The translations under genes were made by a program, and so were the position numbers. A stretch of DNA of 64,000 nt from assembly GCF_007748175.1 (NCBI RefSeq), contig NZ_CP037422.1, positions 2,253,231 through 2,317,230 of the forward strand, read 5' to 3'. Source of the DNA: Gimesia aquarii (GTDB lineage: Bacteria; Planctomycetota; Planctomycetia; Planctomycetales; Planctomycetaceae). Shown here in pieces: positions 56,865-64,000 of the stretch (positions are counted from its first letter, which is position 1; each line of letters begins with the position of its first letter). The notes under the pieces were generated by a model. It searched no databases. It worked only from the letters and a program-made list of their open reading frames with translations, and had not been told where the DNA came from.

Positions 56865-57494
56865 TTATCTTTGATTCCTATAACGACGATATGAGCCATC
56901 CACGGGCAGGTCGTGCACCTCTTCGATTTCTCCAGTCAACCAGACCGCGGCCTGTTTGTCTTTGGTCCTGATTTGATGATTCTGTTGCCCCGATTTCGAA
57001 ACATAAACGGGACTTTCACCTGTGATGTGTTGAACCCGACCTTGATTTCTCTGCTGACCAATCTCGAGGCCGACAGCGTGATAGACACTCCCATCATTCC
57101 GATCAGTGCCTGTCTTCTGTTCCACTGAAACTGTTCTAATGACAGCTTTTGCATTTGTGGAATCCTGGTTTGGAACATCCGTCGTCTGAAATTCAGGTTC
57201 GTGGATCGGCAACGAGGCATCCAGACCAAATTCCTTGAACAAGTCATCGCTGGCGCCTAATTGTGGTTCCAGATTTTCTGCTTTGGATGGCGACTGATCG
57301 ACAGATGATTCTTCCAATGACTCAAAAAAAGAAATGAGAATCACCATGGAAACAACGCTTGCTACCACCCCCACCAAAATCTTCTGGGTCTGATTCCAGC
57401 GAAAAACTAACAAAAAGCCATTTTTAGCTAGAGTAAAATCTGGTTTGACTCGTTTCGAAAAGCGTTTGTAAATGAAAGTCTTGAGCCAACTCAT
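56865..57494 (-). CDS. Single-pass membrane protein next to the ExeA-type ATPase
   Basis: A 209-residue protein starting at the ATG at 57494 (MSWLKTFIYKRF) with an AAGGA binding site; a longer open frame to 57533 is less likely. A basic cytosolic N-terminus, one membrane helix (about 40-56), then a Ser/Thr/Gln-rich periplasmic linker and a short C-terminal segment QAAVWLTGEIEEVHDL. I do not recognise a family. Its position and topology resemble ExeB/GspB partners of ExeA, an inference. Confidence 0.6.
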   Translation of the reverse strand: MSWLKTFIYKRFSKRVKPDFTLAKNGFLLVFRWNQTQKILVGVVASVVSMVILISFFESLEESSVDQSPSKAENLEPQLGASDDLFKEFGLDASLPIHEPEFQTTDVPNQDSTNAKAVIRTVSVEQKTGTDRNDGSVYHAVGLEIGQQRNQGRVQHITGESPVYVSKSGQQNHQIRTKDKQAAVWLTGEIEEVHDLPVDGSYRRYRNQR

Positions 57495-57705
57495 CTCTCG
57501 TTCCTTCGAGGGGTGAATATTTTTTGACACCAAAATACGAGTTCAATCCCTGAATTGTTCGTAGCAGAAAACACCACTGCCTTCCAAAGAGAAACCCACT
57601 TTGTCGATAGACAACAAGCGCTTTTCAATTATCGGTTTCCGGGTGTATGAATCTTGACTATTTCACAGGCTTGGTAAAACAGGAAAACCTGCAAGAATAC
57701 GTCGT

Positions 57706-58509
57706 CTAATTTAAGCCCAAAACGTCGGCCATAGAATACAGCCCGGGGCGTTGTGCAGCCAAATATTTAGCAGCAGCCAGAGCACCGTAGACATAACTAT
57801 CCCTGGTATGGCCGCGAACCGTTAAATCAATGGTTTCCCCCATCATACCGAACACGATTGTATGTTCCCCGACATTATCACCAGTTCGCAATGCGTGATA
57901 GCCAATCTCACTGATCGATCTAGCTCCCGGCCGACCTTGCCGACCGTGAACATGATCGGTCTGTCCCATTTCTTCAGCAATGATTTCGCCAAAATGCAGC
58001 GCCGTTCCACTGGGAGCATCTTCCTTAAAACGGTGATGGCGTTCGATCACTTCTACATCCACACCACTGGGAGAATTTTTCAACGAATGAGCTGCTTCAC
58101 GCACCAGCTTCATCATCAAATTAACGGCCAGACTCATATTTGGTGCCAGAATTAATGGCGTAGTTTGTGAAGCAGAGAGCACTTCGTCACGTTGTTCCGG
58201 TGTTAAACCGGTCGTCGCCGCCACTAAACCAATCTGTCGCTCCGCACAGACCTTGGCAACGCTCAATAGCCCCGATGGCATGGAGAAATCGATCATGACA
58301 TCAACACGGTCCGTCAATTCCGATTGAATCTCCACTCCTACTGAACCAGTACCAGCCACTTCTCCAGCGTCTTTACCCAGCGCAGGAGAATTCTCTGAAT
58401 CGAGTGCCGAACCCAGCTTCAAATCCGGATCTTGACACACCAGAACAACCACGCGCTGTCCCATACGGCCAGCGGCACCATTCACCCCAACGAGAAGTTG
58501 ATCACCCAT
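57706..58509 (-). CDS. dapB: 4-hydroxy-tetrahydrodipicolinate reductase
   Basis: An NAD(P)H-dependent step of lysine and meso-diaminopimelate synthesis, feeding peptidoglycan precursors. It is 267 residues. N-terminal nucleotide loop GVNGAAGRMGQR, catalytic segment EVIERHHRFKEDAPSGTAL with the paired His and the KxDAPSGTA signature. A GGGAG binding site precedes the ATG. It is alone; queG lies 135 bp upstream on the same strand. Confidence 0.95.
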   Translation of the reverse strand: MGDQLLVGVNGAAGRMGQRVVVLVCQDPDLKLGSALDSENSPALGKDAGEVAGTGSVGVEIQSELTDRVDVMIDFSMPSGLLSVAKVCAERQIGLVAATTGLTPEQRDEVLSASQTTPLILAPNMSLAVNLMMKLVREAAHSLKNSPSGVDVEVIERHHRFKEDAPSGTALHFGEIIAEEMGQTDHVHGRQGRPGARSISEIGYHALRTGDNVGEHTIVFGMMGETIDLTVRGHTRDSYVYGALAAAKYLAAQRPGLYSMADVLGLN

Positions 58510-58644
58510 CTCTCACTCCCACTTGCTGAATCTTATTGCATTCATACGATTGAATTGTCGCGGATCCACCGCTCTCTTTGATCGTAATACACTCACTACC
58601 ACTTTTCCATAAGTGCCTGCGACAATCTAGCTGCATTTTTGACA

Positions 58645-59814
58645 TTATTCACTTCGGTTTTTGATTTCGGTCATCGCCTGCTTTAATTCCTGAATTACAT
58701 CAGGCTCCACCTCGACAGCAAGTCGCTGATTGAGTAACGCAAAGACTGCTTCATCTCCCAGATTACCGAGTGCCCAGGCTGCGGCTCCACGAATCAGGGC
58801 TTCAGAATCATGCAAAGCCTTTAATAAAGCAGGAACTGCTGAGGAATCTCCCAAATTTCCCAAGACAATTGCCGCATTCCGTAATAACCCGGCTCGTCGA
58901 GGTCTCGACATGGGTGTGCTCCGAAATCGTTCTTCGAAGGCTGTTTTATCCAAAGACAACAACTCGACTGCGTCCACGGGAGTAAACCGTTCATCAGGTC
59001 GAAAGGCGGGTTCGTGACTGAGGGGGGCTTTATGGTTCCAGGGGCAAACATCCTGACACACATCGCAACCAAACATCCATTCCTGCATACCTGCCCGTAA
59101 CTCACCTGGGATCGGCTGATCACGGAGTTCTATCGTCAAATAGGAAATACACTTCCGCGCATCTAAAGTCCCCGCTTCAATAAACGCATCCGTGGGACAT
59201 GCATCCAGACAACGTGTGCAAGTCCCACAATGTGACGTTTGATGTGGGGCATCGTATTCCAATTCGTAACTCAGTAACATCCCCGCCAGAAAAAACCAGC
59301 TTCCTTCTGATTTGCTCAGGAGCAAAGTATTTTTGCCAATCCAACCCATGCCTGCGAGTTGCGCAAAATCCCGTTCTAATAATGGCGCAGTGTCTACAAC
59401 ACCCCGAGTTTCGCAGTCTGGCAAATGCTCACGTATTCGCTTTGAAAGTTCTTTCAATTTTTTGCGAATGACATTGTGATAATCGTCATTGCCCCAGGCA
59501 TAACGCGAAATCCGGGCCTGCGTGCCGGAAAGCGATGGTGGCTCGTCAGTCCGATAGTTGAGTGCCAGCATCAAGACACTCCTGACGGAACCCATTACAG
59601 TTCGGGGATGTTCATAGACGTCTTTACGACGCTCCAGATAGCTCATCTCACCCGCATAACCTTGATCAAGCCAATCCAGGAATCGATGATAGCCTTCCGG
59701 AGACACAGCCGGCGCAATGCCCGCCAGATCGAAACCCACTTCATAAGCCATTTGCTTGATTAGTGTGCTCTGTTGGCTCTGATCCCGTTCCAGGGGGGCT
59801 GATTCTTCGGCCAT
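58645..59814 (-). CDS. queG: Epoxyqueuosine reductase
   Basis: A 389-residue cobalamin- and iron-sulphur-dependent enzyme that makes queuosine in tRNA. It carries two 4Fe-4S motifs: CGTCTRCLDACPTDAF (about 195-210) and CDVCQDVCPWN (about 250). The N-terminal part has GWIGKNTLLL and the family region GSVRSVLMLALNY. HEAT-like repeats occupy the C-terminus (about 315-385), as in the longer members of this family. An AGGGAATT binding site precedes the ATG. Confidence 0.92.
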   Translation of the reverse strand: MAEESAPLERDQSQQSTLIKQMAYEVGFDLAGIAPAVSPEGYHRFLDWLDQGYAGEMSYLERRKDVYEHPRTVMGSVRSVLMLALNYRTDEPPSLSGTQARISRYAWGNDDYHNVIRKKLKELSKRIREHLPDCETRGVVDTAPLLERDFAQLAGMGWIGKNTLLLSKSEGSWFFLAGMLLSYELEYDAPHQTSHCGTCTRCLDACPTDAFIEAGTLDARKCISYLTIELRDQPIPGELRAGMQEWMFGCDVCQDVCPWNHKAPLSHEPAFRPDERFTPVDAVELLSLDKTAFEERFRSTPMSRPRRAGLLRNAAIVLGNLGDSSAVPALLKALHDSEALIRGAAAWALGNLGDEAVFALLNQRLAVEVEPDVIQELKQAMTEIKNRSE

Positions 59815-59839
59815 AATTCCCTAATACAGATGATTCAAA

Positions 59840-60637
59840 TCATATCGACGGATGCGACTGCATCTGTTCCCATTGAACACGACCGACTTTCAAAACATCC
59901 GCATCATTGCGTTTCACTAAAGGTGTATAACGGGGATGGCGCGATTCTTTGTAAGGATCATTGTGCCGTGTATTATAACAGCATATAAAACCCCAGCGCG
60001 GCAGCTCGCTTTTGTTTTGATCAGAACGATGTAAAAGGTTTGAATGAAAAAAGATGACCGACCCTGGTTCCAAAGTACAATAGACTAGTTTAAATCGTTC
60101 CAGAGCTGCTTCTACCCGTTCCGGATCAGCGCCTGTCTGATCACCTACCGGTCCATGCTCGATACGTCCCATCAAATGACTTCCCTTCAGCACCTGCAAA
60201 CAACCATTTTCGACCGTCGCACGATCAACGGCAATCATACAGCTTGCCATATCGGGTAACAGGCAACCATTGTTGTACCAGTAGCCATAGTCCTGATGCC
60301 AGGCCCAGGCCCCCCCTACCTTTGCTTCCTTTTGAATCATTTTATGATGGTAATGATAGACCTCGTCATCCAGTAACTCTTCCATTCGGTTTACGACGCG
60401 CTCACTACTGGCGATGGCACCATAAATATCATCATGAACTTCATTCTCAATATTCAGCTTAACCGCGCCCCCTTCGCCGTCAGCCCGACTGTATGTCGAT
60501 TGCTGAATTGCTAAATCGGCGCGTCCAATCTGACCTAATAAAGTGACCTCTTCCTCACTAAAGAGTCCTTCAACAACCAGAAAACCATTCTGCTGAAACT
60601 GAGTGATTTGCTCTACGGTGAATAAAGCGGTGGTCAT
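59840..60637 (-). CDS. Phytanoyl-CoA dioxygenase-family protein
   Basis: A 265-residue Fe(II)/2-oxoglutarate dioxygenase fold. Iron ligands are HQD in WAWHQDYGYW (about 118) and a distal His in SNLLHRSDQN (about 200), with the downstream Arg near it. The substrate is unknown; in planctomycetes such proteins are numerous. GGGAATTAGATC binding site. It is 26 bp ahead of queG on the same strand, so cotranscription is possible. Confidence 0.87.
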   Translation of the reverse strand: MTTALFTVEQITQFQQNGFLVVEGLFSEEEVTLLGQIGRADLAIQQSTYSRADGEGGAVKLNIENEVHDDIYGAIASSERVVNRMEELLDDEVYHYHHKMIQKEAKVGGAWAWHQDYGYWYNNGCLLPDMASCMIAVDRATVENGCLQVLKGSHLMGRIEHGPVGDQTGADPERVEAALERFKLVYCTLEPGSVIFFHSNLLHRSDQNKSELPRWGFICCYNTRHNDPYKESRHPRYTPLVKRNDADVLKVGRVQWEQMQSHPSI

Positions 60638-60733
60638 GATCTAATTCCCATCTCAATTTAATAATGAGTTGAAACCTGACACCTAGTTTAACGTATTTGA
60701 GGATTTGTTTCGAGTATCAACACGATTCAAAAC

Positions 60734-60768
60734 AAAAACACAGCCGACTTGTGAGGGGCTGTGTTTTT
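60734..60768. terminator. Terminator downstream of pgk
   Basis: AAAAACACAGCC and GGCTGTGTTTTT form a perfect 12-bp stem with an 11-base loop, ending in T runs on both strands. It lies 35 bp after the pgk stop and is probably its terminator. Confidence 0.85.
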
Positions 60769-60802
60769 GATTTCGTTTCTATATTGTCATTCCGAACAGA
60801 CT

Positions 60803-61990
60803 TTATGCCTCATCCAGAAGATTGACAGCCGCGAATTCCTGGCCTTCCAGCATTGCCAGACTAGCCCCCCCACCGGTACTGACGTGAGAAACCTGATCGG
60901 CAAACCCGAGTTGCTGTACCGCAGCGGCACTATCACCGCCACCAATAATACTAGTCGAATTGCTATCGGCGATTGCCTGCGCGACTGCTTTTGTCCCTTC
61001 ATCGAAGGGTGCCATTTCGAAGACTCCCATCGGGCCATTCCAGACAACGGTCTTGGCAGATTTGACGGTTTCTGCATACAGCTTTGCAGTTTCCGGTCCG
61101 ATATCTAGTCCTTCAAAACCATCGGGAATCGCACCTGCTTTTACAACCTGTTTATTACAGTCGCCGCTGAAGTCGTCGCCACAATGGGTATCAACGGGCA
61201 GCATTAATTTATCGCCCCCCTTCTGAATTAATTCGCTGGCCAAATCGACTTTGTCTTTTTCGACCAGACTGTCACCGACCTGCCCCCCCTCTGCAAGCGC
61301 AAAGGTATAAGCCATGGCTCCACCGATCAGCACTTTGTCACAAATTCCCAGCAAATTATCGATAACTTTGATTTTATCAGAAACTTTAGCCCCACCCAAT
61401 ATGGCGACAAAGGGACGTTCCGGATTTGCAATCACATCCGTCAGATACTGAATCTCTTTGGCAACCAGAAAACCAACGACTTTCGGTTTGCCTGCCATCG
61501 CTTCCGGCACAGCGACCATCGAAGCATCTGTGCGGTGGCAAGTCCCGAAGGCGTCGTTGCAATAAATATCAGCAAAGGCCGCTAACTCGCTTGCGAATGC
61601 GGCATCGCCTTTTTTCTCACCGGGATTGAAACGCAGATTTTCCAGAATCAACACCTGTCCTGATTCCAAACCTGCCACTTTGGCTTTCGCATCATCACCT
61701 ATCGTATCAGTAGCAAATGCCACATCCTGACCCAATAACTCACCCAGGCAGGAGGCAGTCGGTTTCAAACTGAACTTCGCATCTCCACCATCACCTTTCG
61801 GACGACCAAGATGACTCATTAATATCACACGTCCCCCACGATCAACGACCGATTTTATAGATGGGAGTGCCATCCGGACACGACGATCATCCGTAATTTT
61901 CAGATTATCATCCAGTGGAACATTAAAGTCCACTCGCATTAATACAGCCTTACCTGCAACGTCTACATTTTCGATTGTCTTCTTTGCCAT
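60803..61990 (-). CDS. pgk: Phosphoglycerate kinase
   Basis: Glycolytic and gluconeogenic ATP-generating kinase, 395 residues, of normal length. Signatures include [28 protein letters not shown], the hinge NGPMGVFE (about 330) and the nucleotide loop [13 protein letters not shown] (about 358). No clear ribosome binding site is visible before the ATG. It is followed by a strong terminator; frr lies upstream on the same strand at 150 bp. Confidence 0.96.
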   Translation of the reverse strand: MAKKTIENVDVAGKAVLMRVDFNVPLDDNLKITDDRRVRMALPSIKSVVDRGGRVILMSHLGRPKGDGGDAKFSLKPTASCLGELLGQDVAFATDTIGDDAKAKVAGLESGQVLILENLRFNPGEKKGDAAFASELAAFADIYCNDAFGTCHRTDASMVAVPEAMAGKPKVVGFLVAKEIQYLTDVIANPERPFVAILGGAKVSDKIKVIDNLLGICDKVLIGGAMAYTFALAEGGQVGDSLVEKDKVDLASELIQKGGDKLMLPVDTHCGDDFSGDCNKQVVKAGAIPDGFEGLDIGPETAKLYAETVKSAKTVVWNGPMGVFEMAPFDEGTKAVAQAIADSNSTSIIGGGDSAAAVQQLGFADQVSHVSTGGGASLAMLEGQEFAAVNLLDEA

Positions 61991-62142
61991 GGAAACTTGA
62001 ACCAGTCTCTTTCAATACAGAGTTAGAGAGATAACGATCTTGTTCTGAATACTTTTGTTCTAAAAGCATTCCTGATGATGTTTTTTTACGAACGACAGAA
62101 TCAGGCCATTTCTGCGACGACTCACAGTAAACCGTTAATAGA

Positions 62143-62703
62143 CTAGTCGTCCATAACGTCTTTTTCTTTTGCACCTGCGATGCTGTTGACCTTGCCTTCG
62201 TATTTTTTGGTCAGGTCCTGCACATCGGACTTCGTATTATCGCGTTCGTCTTCACCCATCAACTTATCTTTTTCTGCCTGGTCAGCATGCTTATTCGCAT
62301 CGCGACGGATGTTTCTGATCGAAACACGGGCCTCTTCTGCTAATTCTTTCACACGCGAGACAAGCTGACGGCGACGTTCAGTAGAGAGTGGGGGAATATT
62401 TAATCGAACCACACGCCCGTCACTATTTGGTGCCAATCCGATGTTGCTGGCTTGAATGGCTTTGGAAATCTCTCCCACCATTTGCGCGTCGAAAGGACGA
62501 ATCAGAATCTGTTGAGGCTCTGGAACACTGACGTTCGCCATTTGCTTTAATGGAGTCGGTGAACCGTAATAATCTACACGAATCGAATCCACAAGCCCTG
62601 GTGTCGCACGACCTGTTCGAATGCCTTGTAACTGACCTTGCAAAACGTGAACCGCTTTGTCCATTCTCTCTTCAGCATCGAGTAAAATTTCGTCTTGGTC
62701 CAT
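62143..62703 (-). CDS. frr: Ribosome recycling factor
   Basis: Splits post-termination ribosomes with EF-G. The ATG at 62703 with AAGGA eight bases upstream gives 186 residues, the usual family length; an earlier codon at 62730 adds nine unlikely residues. Motifs RTGRATPGLVDSIRVDYYGS and PPLSTERRRQLV are diagnostic, and the C-terminal helix with DKLMGEDE is present. It stands alone, not next to pyrH or tsf. Confidence 0.95.
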   Translation of the reverse strand: MDQDEILLDAEERMDKAVHVLQGQLQGIRTGRATPGLVDSIRVDYYGSPTPLKQMANVSVPEPQQILIRPFDAQMVGEISKAIQASNIGLAPNSDGRVVRLNIPPLSTERRRQLVSRVKELAEEARVSIRNIRRDANKHADQAEKDKLMGEDERDNTKSDVQDLTKKYEGKVNSIAGAKEKDVMDD

Positions 62704-63001
62704 GCCACAAATCCTTCGTAGAGCCAGCATTTCTGAGTTAAATTTTCAGGTGATGTTTTATCTTAGCCTTAAAAAATAACGGTATTTCCCAATTAACTAA
62801 GATATCATTAAACACCACGCTTAATTCAAAAAGGGTCCTGAGTTCTCTGTACGAGAACAGGTACCGGCCCGATTTTAGTTAAACAGGAGATAAAATCAAA
62901 CCGTCAGGAACGAGAAAAACCAGCCGAAACGGGTCCGACTGGTTTTTAAGAGTATTTTGCTCAATTCTTACTGGAAAATCACCATCTCCATGAATGTGAC
63001 A
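62704..63001. terminator. Gap between frr and CBS gene, with terminator at 62915-62947
   Basis: AAAAACCAG (62915-62923) and CTGGTTTTT (62939-62947) make a 9-bp stem with a T run on the minus strand, about 55 bp after the CBS-domain stop. No gene is visible in the rest. Confidence 0.65.
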
Positions 63002-63481
63002 TCAGGAAATGGGAGACTCGGCCCGCTCAATAATTCCACTTAGGTAAAGCAGATTAATTTCAGCAGACTCAGTTGATTCAAATCGTAAATTTTTGTTTTC
63101 AGCCTGTAACAGATCACGACGACTGATTTGGCCTACCAGATAGCGATCATCGCGTACCACAGGCAGCCGGCGCGTTGCAGTGCTGAGAAAGATTTGGGCA
63201 ATTGTTAGTAAATCAGTATCTTCTGTAATAACTCTTGCTTCGGTATCCACGAAAGGAAAAATCTGCGAAGAGGGAAGCTGTTCGTAATTCGCTTTAATCA
63301 AAACTTCCATGCAACAGCGTTCAGAGAACACTCCCAACACTCTATTTTCTGCATCAACTACGGGAGCTCCTGAAATACGATGGCTCAATAACAACCCGAT
63401 TGCTTCGAGAACATCCATGTCCGGAGTTAAAGTGATTAACTTCGTTACCATAATGTCTTTTGCAAGCATTGGTTTGTTCAT
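63002..63481 (-). CDS. CBS-domain pair protein
   Basis: A 159-residue cytosolic protein with two tandem CBS domains: MVTKLITLTPDMDVLEAIGLLLSHRISGAPVVD (first) and a second that ends RRLPVVRDDRYLVGQISRRDLL. I start at the ATG at 63481 (MNKPMLAKDIMV) with GGGAG upstream; an earlier codon at 63514 adds 11 residues. CBS pairs sense adenosine nucleotides; no attached enzyme domain is present, so it probably regulates a partner protein. Confidence 0.88.
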   Translation of the reverse strand: MNKPMLAKDIMVTKLITLTPDMDVLEAIGLLLSHRISGAPVVDAENRVLGVFSERCCMEVLIKANYEQLPSSQIFPFVDTEARVITEDTDLLTIAQIFLSTATRRLPVVRDDRYLVGQISRRDLLQAENKNLRFESTESAEINLLYLSGIIERAESPIS

Positions 63482-64000
63482 CGCGACACTCCCTGTAAAA
63501 ATGATTTTAATCACACATGAAAATGAGACACACTACTAAAGAAATGAATTCCAAACGACTGAGAACGTGTGATCTCACTTTTAGAAATGAAATAACGCCA
63601 AATTGCGTTATTGAAAAATCGAATGTGGGAAACCTGTGTATTCTAACAGGAATTTAATGTAATCTCAAAAAGAATTCTGAAAACCAAGTATGAAGATACT
63701 GATTATCAAACACACTATCTTCTTCTAAAACAACAACTTAATGAATTCATAAAAAAACGGCACGAACGACGTTTTTTATCAGTTTTCTGAATCATACAGC
63801 AAGAGATAGAATGTCAGATCTATGAGAAGTCTGCTCAGGTGCCTATAATCTGAGCTTATGATGATTAAGAGAAACTTCTTCAGAAATTCTCCAGCTAAAA
63901 CGGAAATGCTGCCAGCTGACCAAATAATAGAAAATAGATTCAATGTCAAATAGAGTGGAAATAGATGGGGTTGGTTTACACCTGGGCCGTGCTGACCAGA
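63482..64000. other. Terminal intergenic region with two hairpins
   Basis: No gene to the window end. AATAACGC/GCGTTATT (63591-63612) is a perfect 8-bp inverted repeat about 110 bp before the CBS gene, a candidate operator. AAAAAACG/CGTTTTTT (63752-63777) could be a weak terminator for a minus-strand gene beyond the right edge. Confidence 0.35.

Noticed and set aside
1-64000. CRISPR arrays, insertion sequences, integrases, toxin-antitoxin or phage-defence systems
   Set aside because: No regularly spaced repeats, transposase or nuclease-type genes were seen; two repeats of CATTTCACGC near 51.7 kb are too few to be an array.

Overview
The window is a chromosomal segment of a planctomycete, probably a marine Gimesia/Rubinisphaera-type member of the Planctomycetales. 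The evidence is three DUF1559 proteins with pseudopilin-type N-termini, transthyretin-like lipoproteins paired with them, a giant PVC-type cytochrome c protein with a DUF1080 domain, Gfo/Idh/MocA oxidoreductases and moderately AT-rich intergenic DNA. I found no rRNA, tRNA, CRISPR array, insertion sequence or prophage. The gene content is largely chromosomal housekeeping mixed with planctomycete-specific families.

Layout. 1-732 has no protein gene but carries a promoter-like element (317-423, minus). 733-3552 encodes an intimin-like inverse autotransporter with a beta-helix passenger. 3569-4981 is glnA with a sigma-54-type promoter. 5150-9385 is a tandem duplication of a [leader, DUF1559 gene, hairpin, lipoprotein gene] unit, with a moaD-like fragment between the copies. 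An alkaline phosphatase follows, then the cell-shape operon mreB-mreC-mreD-mrdA on the minus strand. 16.5-26.5 kb holds a CPBP protease, a TlpA-like thioredoxin, an oxidoreductase, tyrS, a SirB1-like protein, a PilZ-like protein, a TPR/glycosyltransferase and a sugar isomerase with a DinB-like protein. 26.5-35.8 kb looks like a sugar-catabolism neighbourhood: the 1741-residue PVC cytochrome fusion, an oxidoreductase, a XylR-type regulator and an HGSNAT-like membrane protein. 35.8-37.7 kb encodes an aerotaxis receptor split into a PAS protein and a soluble chemoreceptor. purM, an FAH-family hydrolase, a cold shock protein and small secreted proteins follow. 42.8-43.5 kb is a bacterioferritin/Bfd pair. 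43.9-51.2 kb is a complete phosphate locus, phoR-pstSCAB-phoU-phoB. 51.5-53.7 kb has a second copy of the promoter-like element and a third lipoprotein/DUF1559 pair. The rest holds a thioredoxin/heme/PDZ protein, an ExeA-type ATPase with a membrane partner, dapB, queG, a phytanoyl-CoA dioxygenase, pgk, frr and a CBS-domain protein.

How the genes work together. The clearest functional units are phosphate sensing and uptake (Pst/Pho, with a candidate Pho box before pstS and a phosphatase gene elsewhere in the window), sidewall peptidoglycan synthesis (MreBCD and PBP2), iron storage and mobilisation (Bfr/Bfd, flanked by two related Fur-box-like palindromes) and energy taxis (PAS protein plus chemoreceptor).

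The least explained signals are non-coding. One is a pair of related promoter-like elements about 51 kb apart, each with an identical 13-bp GC-rich box at the same distance from a -35-like TTGAC. Another is a triple ATTAATA array with exact 16-bp periodicity before two DUF1559 genes. A third is a hairpin between the DUF1559 and lipoprotein genes in all three pairs. All functions come from reading the sequence and family knowledge; no database search was run.
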